A DNA stretch of 64,000 nucleotides from Symsagittifera roscoffensis. Lineage: Eukaryota; Xenacoelomorpha; Acoela; Convolutidae. A program made the position numbers and the translations under genes. Under the pieces are notes generated by a model. That model ran no database searches. It had not been told where the DNA came from and saw nothing but the letters and a program-made list of their open reading frames with translations. Below are positions 1 to 12,090 of this stretch, piece by piece; positions within the stretch are counted from its first letter, which is position 1, and every line of letters begins with the position of its first letter. The stretch covers positions 48,746,222-48,810,221 of the forward strand of contig NC_087069.1 in NCBI RefSeq assembly GCF_963678635.1. The letters run 5' to 3'.

Positions 1-1944
1 TTTAATTTCTACGCTTGTCCCAATTACATACTAGATAACTCCTAAAAATTCCAAACCATATTCACTTGAATTTAAAATGAAAACGAATAAGAACTCTATA
101 ATACTTTTTATTAAACCTAAAAGCGGCTTGAAAACATTAAAAAATTATTGCTTCCCAGTTGAAATTAGTCAGAAAAAGTTTTAGGCTGAATCTGAATCAT
201 TCTAGGCTTTGAATTTTGTAATTTAGTGCTGAAATGTTAAATGAAAGTCTAAACCATTCTCCTGAAAAGTGCCAACTCTTGTTAAGTTTATCGCTACCCC
301 TTAAAATAACAGCACAGGTTTGAGGCTGTAAATGAATCAGATTTTCAAAATAGAAAACCCTTGCACTTGAACAAGGTGATGAGACATATAGAGCCTAAAG
401 CTGTAATAAACCCTGTTTTTTGAAAGGAAAGTACTTATTTACTTCAAGTTCACGGCGAAGTATAACTCTCGTTAATGGCTTCTGCTTGTCCTTACTCATA
501 AATCTCTTGGCTTTCAGCCCTAGTCACTTCTCGTTTTTGCTTTTCCATAACCAGTTTTACTTCAATCTTGAAATTTTTCTGAATTACTTCAGTAACTTCA
601 ACAAACAATGCCGAACTCTACTTCTATTGCGACACCAGTTCCATGCCAGCATTGCGGAAAAACACTGAGCTCTAAAAGAAACTTGAATAGACATGAGCAA
701 AAAGTGCACAAAATTCTTCCCCTCCCTCCTCCTCAAACTGGTTGCGATGAGTGTCTCGAATCATTCGAGAATTTGTCGGAAGCTCGAGAGAACGTCGAGC
801 TGGCATATTGCATGACTTCCAATAGTCATTGTATCTATTGCGATACAATATTTCTCACCGCGGAAAGCTACCAAAAGCATTTGCTGAAGAAGCACGCATT
901 GCCAGTTTGAGATGGCATCGAGACGAGCTCTTCCGCTGCACCGACCGAAAGCGCGTTCAGAGGTAAATTGCGCCGATACGATCTCAACGTTGGTGAAAAA
1001 GAAATGGATTTGCTTCAAGTCATGATGCAAAACAAGGAGGAAATAGATGCTCTCTTACAGGAAAGTGCAACAACAAAATGCAAATCCATGTAGAAGTGGG
1101 GATGATCAAAATTCCCACTGTGCAAGACGGGGACACTGGAAACTTCGAAAGGACCATGCTCTTTCTAAACACTAGGACAATGACAGTCTTCTTCGAGGGA
1201 ATAGCTGGGGATCAAAACTTGAAATTGATCAAACATATGGTCAAGCAAGTCAATTCGTTCTCTTCTCATGGTGTCGGATGGATTATTGATCGATTTGAAA
1301 AACTGCAAAACAGTTTCGCTGCCTCCTCACCAATAAGAGCAGGATCCTACCTCGAGCTACCTGATGTACTCAGCGCTGCTTCTACTCTGCTCACAAATAT
1401 CAACACTAAAAATGATGACCATTGTTTTCTAGTTTGCTTTGTTGCAGCATATCACAACGTGAATGAGCCCGCCCTCTACCCCACATCTAGACAGTGGCTG
1501 GAGAAAAACAAAGTGTCAACCTATGATCTGGACAAAGAAGGAACTGTGAAAATCAATGGGGAATACGAAATGCCAATGGGTCTGATGGATATGGAGAGAT
1601 TTGAAAGACTGAACAATTGTCAAATCATCGTCTTTCGGTAAGCAATACCCAATACCATCTCAATTACTTTCATCGCCTTCAAAACCCCCTTCATTTTTAC
1701 GCCAAAACTAGATAATGTTTTAGTTTTTGTGTTCAAGTTCCACGATGCCGAATTGTTGCCCATAAGAGTGTCGAGCAGATTCACTACTAGCCTGGTCGTG
1801 GACTTGTTGCTGCTGACAGATGTATCAAAATATCACTATGTGTTGATAAGTGATCTCCAAAAACTGGTCGAGTACGTGCGGCACAAAGTGCACCGATTTC
1901 AATGTGAGATTTGCCGCAAATATTTCCACACATGCGCTCCTTTC
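1..1944. repeat. Tandem duplication, copy A (truncated)
   Basis: This block matches 3288-5785 at high identity with an offset of about 3840 bases. Copy A lacks a segment of about 550 bp that copy B carries at about 3376-3927. It stops abruptly at 1944, where copy B continues into the rest of a polymerase gene. The match begins at base 1, so the unit may extend beyond the window. Confidence 0.9.
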
Positions 1945-1947
1945 TAA
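608..1947 (+). pseudogene. Polinton-type DNA polymerase, N-terminal fragment (copy A)
   Basis: Three pieces in different frames correspond to the start of a Maverick/Polinton-type protein-primed family B DNA polymerase. The first piece (608-910) has two C2H2 zinc fingers, one of form C-x2-C-x12-H-x4-H near residue 14 and one near residue 76. The second (1078-1641) is the N-terminal module that precedes the exonuclease domain in these proteins, with NDDHCFLVCFVAAYHN as its recognisable core. The third (1729-1947) carries the segment around LISDLQKLVEYV and a further CxxC. A canonical splice-like pair (GT at 1638, AG at 1723) lies between pieces two and three, but the phases do not match. The copy is cut off before the exonuclease motif, so it cannot make a polymerase. 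It shares its breaks with copy B. Confidence 0.75.
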
Positions 1948-2027
1948 TTAAAACAACACTGCTCGTATCAGGTCAAAGCCTTGAATATTCCAATTGCCTT
2001 TGAAGATCTTTGGAGCAGTAAGTAGTA
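1945..2027. other. Short unique spacer
   Basis: This spacer separates truncated copy A from the small inverted-repeat element. I see no coding signal. Confidence 0.5.
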
Positions 2028-2233
2028 TTGTATCATGTCCCGGATTCTAAGGGGGGTCCTTCCTAAGGGGGGGTCCTCACGTAAAGCAAAGTCCTAGGAA
2101 AGGAGTCCTTAATTTTTTGGAGGACCCACATCCTAGGATTTTGTGAACGAAAGAAATTTTCCACCCAAAAAGCAAAAGAACCCCTTCTTAGGATCTTGCT
2201 AAGTTTAGCTTAACAACAAAGGACATGATACAA
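2028..2233. mobile_element. MITE-like element, copy 1, 13-bp perfect terminal inverted repeats
   Basis: The ends are TTGTATCATGTCC at 2028-2040 and its exact reverse complement at 2221-2233. The 206-bp interior is itself palindrome-rich, with CTAAGG/CCTTAG and GGGTCC/GGACCC pairs, and has no ORF. That is what is expected of a non-autonomous inverted-repeat element. Related copies lie at 8911 and 35307. All three are preceded by a similar AGTAGT sequence, so the true mobile unit could be larger than the inverted repeats suggest. No target-site duplication is clear. Confidence 0.7.
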
Positions 2234-2536
2234 AAATTTTTCTAATTTCAAAATTTGGGGTCCTATCTATTGGTCCTGGTTAATTATATGAATCATATTA
2301 ATTGTTATATTTGTTTAGGCAAATGAATTTTTGACCTAGTTGAAATTTGTTAGTGAACGGGGAATTGACTTTTATGGTATATAATAAAAAATCGCCGGCC
2401 TTTTTGGCAGCGTAGCTTAACTGTTGGCAGCAGTAAACTAATTCCATAAGTTGACCTCAATTTTATGGTGAAGAGGCAGTGAATTGAAATTACTCTCCAA
2501 AGGCGGCGGCGGCCGTTTCTGGGCAAAACATACCAA
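2234..2536. other. Non-coding stretch shared with 35518-35600
   Basis: The sequence after the MITE-like element resembles the sequence after copy 3 at about 35518-35600, including GGTCCTGGTTA versus TGTCCTGGTTA. The element, this flank and the ORF that follows therefore seem to belong to one dispersed repeat. I see no gene here. Confidence 0.5.
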
Positions 2537-3172
2537 ATGATAAATTTGTCAAATTTTGAAATAAGAAAAATGAATTTAGAGGGAACTTGGTGTACTGAAG
2601 ATTTTGATAATGATTATTTACAATTAAGAGTGTTTTCAACCGCAGAAAAAAACTCATTTTTCGAATTTTGCAATGAACGCTACATCGTCTTCCTCGAAAG
2701 GGCAAAGGAAATTTCAAAGAAAGAATACGATTTGATTTTCATAGAACAATTTTATTTGAGTGAGCTTCAACAAATCTCTTGATGCATTTCTAAAAAACAA
2801 AAGTATGGTACTGTGAGCGATTTGAATATTGCTGATTATGAAAACGTATTCGACTATTCGTTTGATTTTAACTCAATATGGGTTGAGAAAGACTTGGAGA
2901 GAAAAATCCGTCTATGTTTCAACAAGCTATCAAATTACATAAAACTTCCGGAGGTTTATTTAATTAATTACCAACTTTATCTTAATGATGCTAAATGGTA
3001 TTTGCGAGGTCACTTTTATTTCCACTGGCTTGAAATTTATCAGCTTGTAGAGGTGTTGGAAAACAAAACAAGGAAATTGCAAAAAAGAAGAGTAACTCCT
3101 ATTGATTTGAAAATAATTCACAAAATTTATACGTCTCTGAAACAAATTTATCCTGATAATATTTTTTATTAG
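2537..3172 (+). pseudogene. Unrecognised ORF of about 211 codons with one in-frame TGA
   Basis: A single frame runs from ATG 2537 to TAA 3172, broken only by TGA at 2780-2782. The translated product before and after the stop is compositionally coherent: many aromatic, Lys, Leu and Ile residues, few low-complexity runs, and a basic KRRVTPIDLKIIHKIY near the end. I do not recognise the family. The frame stays open upstream of the ATG through an Arg-rich GC patch (CGG repeats at 2501-2512), so the start is uncertain. A diverged copy of its first part lies at about 35590-35700, which suggests a gene carried by a dispersed element, possibly the same Polinton lineage. The stop could be a recent nonsense mutation, a read-through codon or a sequencing error. 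Confidence 0.5.
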
Positions 3173-3287
3173 TTTAAATAATATTTTTTCCCAGATTTTT
3201 TTAAAAATATTTTCACAAGAATCAGATTTTCTCAAAAAATCGCAACTTTTTGAGTGTCTACTCTCATTGGTTGGGCTAAAATTGTTT

Positions 3288-5785
3288 TTTAATTTCTACG
3301 CTTGTCCCAATTACGTACTAGATAACTCCTAAAAATTCCAAACCATATTCACTTGAATTTAAATTGAAAACGAATAATTCAAGCTAAAAATGAAAAATTT
3401 TTTTAAAAAACTATGTTTTTTAAGTTTCGAACACGACCAGTAGAACTGTGCTCGAGATCCCATAAAATCTACTGTTTTTTTGTTGATAGATTTAAAAGAC
3501 ACTTTTTTAAGTATTACTTTTCCTTTTTTAACAACATAAAAAATTGAGGTTTTCCTATGTTTTAAGAAAAAAATTTTTTTCACATGAATTTACAGAACGG
3601 GAGGCGTTCCCGAGGAGCGTAGCGACGAACAACGCCGGGTTAGCTATTGCCCCTTAAACCAAATGGCCATGCCTTAATATTTCGAAGGACTTGATATAAA
3701 TTGTTTCATGGTAACCTGAATCACGTGAAGGAAACATTGATTTTGGTTTGTTTTAAACATAATCAAAAGACCATCTATGCTTATCATACATTTGCAAATA
3801 TCAAGATATCCAATTTGGAAAATTGTCATTTTTCTAATACTATCTCGTTTTTCAACTAATTCAAATAGTTGAGGGCTTTAATTTCTTTCCACTTTTTTTC
3901 AGATTTCTACTTTTTATTATATCTATTTAAGAACTCTATTATACTTTTTATTAAACCTAAAAGCGGCTTGAAAACATTAAAAAATTATTGCTTCCCAGTT
4001 AAAATTAGTCAGAAAAAGTTTTAGGCTGAATCTGAATCATTCTAAGCTTTGAATTTTGTAATTTAGTGCTGAAATGTTAAATGAAAGTCTAAACCATTCT
4101 CCTAAAAAGTGCCAAATCTTGTTAAATTTATCGCTACCCCTTAAAATAACAGCACAAGTTTGAGGCTGTAAATGAATCAGATTTTCAAAATAGAAAATCC
4201 TTGCACTTGAACAAGGTGATGAGACATATAGAGCCTAAAGCTGTAATAAACCCTGTTTTTTGAAAGGAAAGTACTTATTTACTTCAAGTTCACGGCGAAG
4301 TATAACTCTCGTTAATGGCTTCTGCTTGTCCTTACTCATAAATCTCTTGGCTTTCAGCCCTAGTCACTTCTCGTTTTTGCTTTTCCATAACCAGTTTTAC
4401 TTCAATCTTGAAATTTTTCTGAATTACTTCAGTAACTTCAACAAACAATGCCGAACTCTACTTCTATTGCGACACCTGTTCCATGCCAGCATTGCGGAAA
4501 AACACTGAGCTCTAAAAGAAACTTGAATAGACATGAGCAAAAAGTGCACAAAATGCTTCCCCTCCCTCCTCCTCAAACTGGTTGCGATGAGTGTCTCGAA
4601 TCATTCGAGAATTTGTCGGAAGCTCGAGAGAACGTCGAGCTGGCATATTGCATGACTTCCAATAGTCATTGTATCTATTGCGATACAATATTTCTCACCG
4701 CGGAAAGCTACCAAAAGCATTTGCTGAAGAAGCACGCATTGCCAGTTTGAGATGGCATCGAGACGAGCTCTTCAGCTGCACCGACCGAAAGCGCGTTCAG
4801 AGTAAATTGCGCCAATACGATCTCAACGTTGGTGAAAAAGAAATGGATTTGCTTCAAGTCATGAAGCAAAACAAGGAGGAAATAGATGCTCTCTTAAAGG
4901 AAAGTGCAACAACAAAATGCAAATCCATGTAGAAGTGGGGATGATCAAAATTCCCACTGTGCAAGACGGGGACACTGGAAACTTCGAAAGGACCATGCTA
5001 TTTCTAAACACTAGGACAATGACAGTCTTCTTCGAGGGAATAGCTGGGGATCAAAACTTGAAATTGATCAAACATATGGTCAACCAAGTCAATTCGTTCT
5101 CTTCTCATGGTGTCGGATGGATTATTGATCGATTTGAAAAACTGCAAAACAGTTTCGCTTCCTCCTCACCAATAAGAGCAGGATCCTACCTCGAGCTACC
5201 TGATGTACTCAGCGCTGCTTCTACTCTGCTCACTAATATCAACACTAAAAATGATGACCATTGTTTTCTAGTTTGCTTTGTTGCAGCATATCACAACGTG
5301 AATGAGCCCGCCCTCTACCCCACATCTAGACAGTGGCTGGAGAAAAACAAAGTGTCAACCTATGATCTGGACAAAGAAGGAACTGTGAAAATCAATGGGG
5401 AATACGAAATGCCAATGGGTCTGATGGATATGGACAGATTTGAAAGACTGAACAATTGTCAAATCAACGTCTTTCGGTAAGCAATACCCAATACCATCTC
5501 AATAATTTTCATCACCTATTCAAAACCCCCTTCATTTTTACGCCTAAACTAGATAATATTTTAGTTTTTGTGTTCAAGTTCCACGATGCCGAATTGTTGC
5601 CCATAAGAGTATCGAGCAGATTCACTACTAGCCTGGTCGTGGACTTGTTGCTGCTGACAGATGGATCAAAATATCACCATGTGTTGATAAGTGATCTCCA
5701 AAAACTGGTCGAGTACGTGCGGCACAAAGTGCACCGATTTCAATGTGAGATTTGCCGCAAATATTTCCACGCATGCGCTCCTTTC
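3288..5785. repeat. Tandem duplication, copy B
   Basis: This is the partner of 1-1944. It contains about 550 bp (3376-3927) absent from copy A. That segment is very AT-rich except for a GC-rich core at about 3597-3650 (GAGGAGCGTAGCGACGAAC), which is related to a dispersed motif at about 38000 and 51050-51200. The rest matches copy A, and differences are mostly single substitutions plus one base indel near 4802. Confidence 0.9.
5477..5564 (+). other. Candidate intron with phase mismatch
   Basis: A canonical donor (GTAAGC) and acceptor (TATTTTAG) bracket an 88-nt pyrimidine-rich stretch exactly where coding similarity drops out. The homologous pair in copy A is 1638-1723. Removing it leaves the downstream reading frame off by one. 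Either a frameshift has occurred or the true splice sites differ. Confidence 0.45.
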
Positions 5786-8126
5786 GAAACTCTGAAAAGA
5801 CATCAAGAACTGTGCTACCAAGACGAAGATGCCCATGACGGGAAAAGATGACCACAAAGTCAAAAACTTAACAGCTCGTTGGTACGTACCCAGAGTAATC
5901 TACTTTGATTTGGAGTCAGTGATCTTATCAGTGTACGGACGGCAACCTAATTCGCAAAAATCTAACAAACAAACAAATGAAATCCGTCAACCTTGTGGCT
6001 ACGCATCAGCAGTAATTGAATTTGGGAAAAAATATCTGTTAAAATTTGAGCTTAAAAGAGGACCGAATGGGATGGAAGAGCTGCTTAGCTCCCTTGAATC
6101 ATTAGCGCGACAAATTTACAAAGAAAAAAAAGGAAATATTACACTTTCACCGGTGTAAAAGTCCAGGAACGGGAAGATGCTACAAATTGTTGGATATGCG
6201 AGAACGATTTTTCCGACAATGATCAAGTGGTACTTGATCATTGCCATTACACCAACAAGTTCCTGTGTTGGGCACATAATGAGTGTAACATTAATAGAAA
6301 AACAACGAATTACATCCCAGTAGTAGCTCATAATTTGTCAAATTCTGACTGACACTTTATGATCAAAGCGCTGGCAAAAAGCGATTCGGAAAACATTTTT
6401 TCTGCAATACCCGCATCTGAAAAAAATTATATGTCCTTGACAATCTCAGTATATATAAAAACGTACACGGACAAAAACGGAAAAATCGAAAAACTCTAGA
6501 AAAGTCTGAGATTCATCGATTCCTATAGGTTCATGCTAGCACCGTTGGCAAAAATTGTCGATAATGTGCCCCACAAAAAATTTTTTTCTGCTGGAAAACT
6601 TTTTTGAAAAACTCGGCCACTCACCTGAAAAAGTGAGTATGTTGAAACAGAAAGGGCAATATCCTCTACTCTTTTGAAAAATTCCGAAAAACCCGCCTTC
6701 CCCCACGAGCAATGTGGAAAAATATTCTAACATAAGGGATGTGAGTGTTTCAAGAAGCGAGTACAATCATGCCCTAAAAGTTTTCACAGAACTGAAGTGT
6801 GGTTCACTTGGTGATTACCAGGACATGTACTTGACTACAGATGTGCTTTTACTTGCTTCCGGTTTTGTAGCATTTCGTGAAGTTTGCTATCAAACATACG
6901 GTCTGGGTTGCGCCTGCTACTCCCCGGCAGGTAACCTTTCCGGGGATGCCTTTCTAAAAGTTTGTAAGTCCGAATTGAAACTCTTAAGGGACCGTGAACA
7001 TCAGGACCTTGTGCAGCGAATGATACGAGGAGGCATGTCACCGGTTTACGCGCGCCGATTTTTCAAAGCAAACAATAAATACCTCGACAATTTTTCGCCC
7101 TCAGAACCATCAAGCAACGTCCTTAATTTTGATGCAAACAATTTCTACGGGGGGATAATGAAACACTGCACTTTGCCATTAAACAATTTTTCAATAGTTG
7201 AAAAAAGTCTGGCAGACATACTGCTCCTCAGCGAAATCTCAGAGTGGCTTTATATAGTTGGAGTCAATTTGACCATACCCGAAGAGCTTCACGACTTCTT
7301 TGCTGATTAACTCCTTGTCCCCTCTCGTGAGGTAGTGGACATCGGTGCAATGAGCAACGAGCATGTCAACATGTTGGGAAAATTGGGAATCACCACACTG
7401 CCAAAAGTGCCAAAGCTTCTGCAGACCTTGCATCCTAAAGAAGTTTATGTTTTGCCTTACCTTACCATAAAATTGTACCACGAGCTGGGAATGAAAAAAC
7501 TCACCTCGGAAAAGTTCTTCAGTTCCGCCAAAGTTACTGAATGGCACCCTTTGTAGATCACAACACCCGCGTACGAAAAGCCGCAGTAAATAAATTCCAG
7601 GAGAATTTTTACAAGCCTAATGTTAATTCAATTTTCGGTAAGACAAGGGAGTCTAAGTTAGGAAGAAAGAAGCTGGAGATTGTAAGGAATGAGAGAAAAC
7701 TTTTACAGAAAACAGCTCTGAGCACAATGAAAAGCTTTCAAATCATTGACGATCAATTAGCCACAATCAGCTTTTCAGTAACAAAACGTTGTGGGACAAA
7801 CCTATGATAGTTGTTGCGACCATTCCTAGACTTTGCCAAGCATTTCATATTTCAGTTTCCTTATCAAAAAATGAAACCGAATCTAAACTTGGAATTCCTT
7901 TACTCCGACACGGATAGTTATATTTATGCCATAAAAACTCATGACGTTTACCAAGACTTAGAGAAAATAAAAGCTGATTTCGACTTTTCAAATTACGATG
8001 AGGACCATTTCTTGTTCGAGGATACCCCCAAGAAAGTTGTCCGGAAGTTCAAAGACGAGACTGGTGGGAAGCCGATCAGAGAATTAATCGCCCTAAAACT
8101 GAAACTATATTCGGTCGTTCTTAATG

Positions 8127-8452
8127 GTAAATAAAATTTAAGCCACCTTTCCACCCCCATTCCTACCTTTTACAGAACAAAATTACCACCAACAACCACC
8201 CTCCCCCTTAATTTGTTGCATTGAACTATGGGAATTTAGCTGATTTAGGCAACATCAAAGTTGCCTAAACGTTGATTTATCTGACAACATAATCCTTCTC
8301 TTTTCCTTTTTTTTTTAATAATTATTTAGAGTCTTCTACTCTTTTTTGGTAAAATGAATCAAACTAATTTCGGTATAAATTGAGTTCCTGAGTGAAATAA
8401 CACTATCCCCTGCGTTGTAGAAAATAATAATAATTTTGCTTCTGTTTATAAG
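8127..8452 (+). other. Spliceosome-type intron in the polymerase relic, in phase
   Basis: The donor GTAAATA at 8127 follows a codon's first base. The acceptor TATAAG ends at 8452. The 326-nt interior is AT-rich with T-rich tracts. Joining gives phase 1 to phase 1 with no stop. Polymerase similarity resumes at once with the basic SVKGIKRS segment expected after the preceding LKLYS segment. Confidence 0.72.
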
Positions 8453-8768
8453 GCACTCAAAAGATGAGTGTCAAAGGAATAAAACGGAGTGCACAGAGAG
8501 AACTGGTCCACCAAACTTTCAGGGACACATTATTCACTGGAAAAACAATGAGAGTGTACAACTATAATATAGTTTCTAAAGATCACACCAATGTGACAGT
8601 GAAACAAAACAAACTTGCATTGACATCTTTTCGACGGAATTTCGACAATGCCCTTTGGCCATAAAGCCGCCGAAGAAAATGCAGACGGAAAACATTTACA
8701 TGGACACCTCACACAATGAAACTGAAAACAATTCTCCCGATTTTCAACTTCTAGATCGTGATAGTTGA

Positions 8769-8910
8769 ATAATGTTAAACAAAAATGAATTGAGGCGTGC
8801 TGTTTGGTCTATTTCATGCTTTTTATTCCGAATTAAATTCACTTTAGATTGCGTGTGAGGGATGTTTTGAAGCACTCATCATTTTTTTCAAAGCGCATAC
8901 TACAGTAGTA
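8769..8910. other. Unique spacer
   Basis: This is the AT-rich sequence after the end of the polymerase relic. I see nothing in it. Confidence 0.5.
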
Positions 8911-9045
8911 TTGTATCGTGTCCCGGATCCTAAGTAGGGGTCCTTCCTAGGGGGGTCCTCACTTAAAGCAAAATCCTAGGAAAGGGGTTCTTAATTTTTT
9001 GGAGGACCCCTATCCTAGGATTCTGTAAAAGATTCTGTAAACGAT
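8911..9045. mobile_element. MITE-like element, copy 2, 3' truncated
   Basis: The 5' end TTGTATCGTGTCC and the following purine-rich and pyrimidine-rich palindromic arms match copies at 2028 and 35307. The right terminal inverted repeat is missing, and similarity ends around GGATTCTGTAAA. Confidence 0.65.
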
Positions 9046-10210
9046 ATTTTTACTTGATTTCATAGTTTTTTATCTTTGTTTCATCGCTGATAATAAGCCA
9101 AGTTAGCAATAATTTATCGATAATATTTGCTATTGTGGCAATGAGCATCAATAATTTATCGATTGGGATCGCTGTTTTTCCACTTTTTCATTGCTACTTT
9201 TCATTGGTGGCCCAACCCGAGTGGCTAGTTCGAAAGTTTAGATCTGAAAAAGATTATTTCAGATTTGCTTTAGAAAATATACTGCGGGTACGGGACACTT
9301 AATAGATGAGGCAAGGTTAAAAAATTTGCGTAGAAAAATCAAAAAAACTAAATCGATTCAAAACTGGCCTTAATAGATAGAAGAAGTTACTGAGCTAGAA
9401 CAGGTCCAATCGTGCTCTAATCAACATAAGGCTGCAACACAAGGAGTCCCGAAAATGTGTCCAAGCAAAAAAAATGATGTTTAGGCACGTATTCTTTTAC
9501 TCTTATCCCAAATATAAAAGTGAGCGACTTGAATAAAGAAAAAAGAGCCCTTCTGGGAAACAATTTTGAAGTTGCTTTTTAAGTTAGTGTGCAGCTTTGT
9601 TCTATTTTGTCCAGAATTGTACTTTGTTTTGTCTAAATGACTTGAAATAAAAGAAACATACTACAATTATGTCATCTCAAAAATCTCTCAGCAGTTCAAG
9701 GATCAACACCTTCGTCTCTCGGGATGTTCAAGTTGGAGGGCACTAACAAGCAGTGTGAGGACTAAGGGGGAGTTGTTTTTTCCATATGCTGGGGTCGGGA
9801 AGCTAGATCCTCGATAACGGAAAGGGTTTCTGATTCGGTATAAAATTTTATGAGGGGACCTAAGCCGTGTCGAGTGCCTTGTAGATTTTTTTAAAAGCTA
9901 TTCTTCTTAAATAGACGATTCGAAATAAAAATATGTCGTTTTAAATTATTTCCTCCTTCAAATTTTTTTTCGCGATCGTTTCGATCAGTTGGAAGCGGTT
10001 GATTGAAATTTTGTTGCATCGGTTCTTGTTTTTGACCTTGATATTCTGATGCTCTGAGACTCTGGGAACGGCTGGAATCATCTGGGCCCCCGCATCAAAC
10101 TGACTGAGTAGTCCCGGTTTGAACTTGGCTTTGGCGTATCTGATTCTTTTTACTTAGTCCTCCTAATATTCTTCTTTTTTGGTTTGGTAAAATTTGAAGT
10201 AAAAATGCAG
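9046..10210. other. Gene-free AT-rich stretch
   Basis: I see no ORF with coding character and no clear repeat on either strand. Confidence 0.5.
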
Positions 10211-10979
10211 AGAATAAAATACTAACGGGTTTGCTTAAAAAACGCAATCACTTTATTCTTTAGCCGATTTCTATCAAGGCCATTTTTGAGCAGATGTGAA
10301 GTTGGTCACTTTTTTCCAGGAGGTTTTTTTGTGTTTTTCCAGTATTGATTCTTGGGTGGACTCAGTAAAAAGACCGGGGTTTTGTTGAGCCGGTTAGAAT
10401 TCAGCTCAAAATGGCTCTGTTGCATTTACTTTTAGTTTGTCTGTTTGCTGGGTGACTTGCATAGGATAAACTCTCCGAAATTGTGACTTCATCAGTAACA
10501 CCATCTGGCATCTAGCGGGTGAGCTTTGTGATCATCTAAGCAACCAAAAAAATAACACATGGACAAATTTTCAAGGTACTAGTTTAGAAAACAATTTGTT
10601 TCGCTGATAGACTATCATTCAGACAGTATAAAAAATTTAAATGCTCTGCATCCTCCAAATGAATTTTTTCTTTTTTTTTGGCAAAACAATGGGTATTGTC
10701 ATTAAAAAAAAATTGACTAAATAGTTGTTATATAGTTTTCATACATTTTTAATCCAACGGTGTTCTCGAAATTCAAAAGATTTTCATCTAGTTTGGCATA
10801 AAAGTTGCTGTATCGTCATAAGCAAAAAAATGTTGGAAATTGTTTGACGAGCAATTTTTTGTACGAGCGAGCACAACTATGTGCTTTTCTATAAAACCGA
10901 AACTGAGGTCGTGATGGTGAGTTTGAATGATTTTAGAAGATGGCTCATTGTGAGATAAACCTTTGGAACTATCAACATG

Positions 10980-11794
10980 GTTTTTAGAGCGTTCTGTGAA
11001 GACTGAAAAGACACTCAGCAACTTTTCAAAAAATGCACAAAATTTGGTGCATTTTGATACCTAGTACCAAATTCGTTTCTGTCAACGAGAACGAGTACAC
11101 ACAAGACAGCGAATGTCATTAAAAAGTCTCAACAAAGAGATAGTTTTTAGAGCGTTCTGTGAAGACTGAAAAGACACTCAGCAACTTTTCAAAAGATGAA
11201 CAAATTTTGGTGCATTTTGATACCTAGTATCAAATTCGTGTCTGTCAACGAGAACGAGTACATACAAGACAGCGAATGTCAATAAAAAGTCTCAACAAAG
11301 AGATAGTTTTTAGAGCGTTCTGTGAAGACTGAAAAGACACTCAGCAACTTTTCAAAAGATGAACAAATTTTGGTGCATTTTGATACCTAGTATCAAATTC
11401 GTGTCTGTCAACGAGAACGAGTACATACAAGACAGCGAATGTCATTAAAAAGTCTCAAGAAAGAGATAGTTTTTAGAGCGTTCTGTGAAGACTGAAAAGA
11501 CACTCAGCAACTTTTCAAAAGATGAACAAACTTTGGTGCATTTTGATACCTATTATCAAATTCGTTTCTGTCAACGAGAACGAGTACATACAAGACAGCG
11601 AATGTCATTAAAAAGTCTCAACAAAGAGATAGTTTTTAGAGCGTTCTGTGAAGACTGAAAAGACACTCAGCAACTTTTCAAAAGATGAACAAATTTTGGT
11701 GCATTTTGATACCTAGTATCAAATTAGTGTCTGTCAACGAGAACGAGTACATACAAGACAGCGAATGTCATTAAAAAGTCTCAACAAAGAGATT
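10980..11794. repeat. Minisatellite, 163 bp x 5
   Basis: Five copies start at 10980, 11143, 11306, 11469 and 11632 with constant spacing of 163. Most copies contain a hairpin with an 8-bp stem, TTTGATAC-CTA-GTATCAAA. The first copy is the most diverged, with GTACC breaking the stem. No spacers separate the units. Confidence 0.95.
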
Positions 11795-12090
11795 CTTTAC
11801 ATTTAAATAATTTTTTATACATTATCCTTATTATCAATAAATTTGAATAAGTAATCAAAAGTTAATCAAACAAAACAAACAAGTAGATCTAACAATAATC
11901 GATTCCCTTATGTACGATTCTTATATTGTCATCTAAGTTCAGCTGTCATTTTTTCTGTTAAGCACGGTTTTCGTTAAACGTCCTTTGCGTAATGTTCCGG
12001 GTCGACCTCCATATATCGAAGTTGCTAAGCATACAAATCCATAACTTGAATCTTTGAAAAAGTACTAAGTACACATATTCAATTGTTTTG

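Larger units (their letters stand above)
4448..8768 (+). pseudogene. Polinton/Maverick-type protein-primed family B DNA polymerase, decayed
   Basis: Segments in order: two C2H2 zinc fingers (4448-4750); the conserved N-terminal module (4917-5480); a CxxC/H segment with LISDLQKLV (5570-5851); exonuclease motif I as YFDLES near 5903; a zinc-binding stretch with DHCHYTNKFLC and HNLS (6146-6350); FIDSYRFM (about 6512); the pre-catalytic core DYQDMYLTTDVLLL (about 6813); motif A DANNFYG (GAT at 7131); motif B NSIFGKT (about 7628); motif C DTDS (7907-7918). After an in-phase 326-nt intron the C-terminal exon reads to 8664. An alternative frame stays open to 8768. Interruptions include in-frame stops at 6350, 6497 and 7308 and frameshifts near 4750, 4915, 5830, 6140, 6700, 7545, 7790 and 7829. 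Motif order and residues match the family well. No Polinton integrase or capsid gene is visible nearby, so this is an isolated relic. Function: self-replication of a protein-primed linear DNA transposon. Confidence 0.88.

Noticed and set aside
3359..3583. Lys/Phe-rich reverse-strand ORF of 74 codons
   Set aside because: Composition is that of A/T runs in the copy B insertion. No conservation elsewhere in the window.
10980..11794. CRISPR-like regular repeats
   Set aside because: The 163-bp units abut without unique spacers, and the genome is eukaryotic. It is an ordinary minisatellite.
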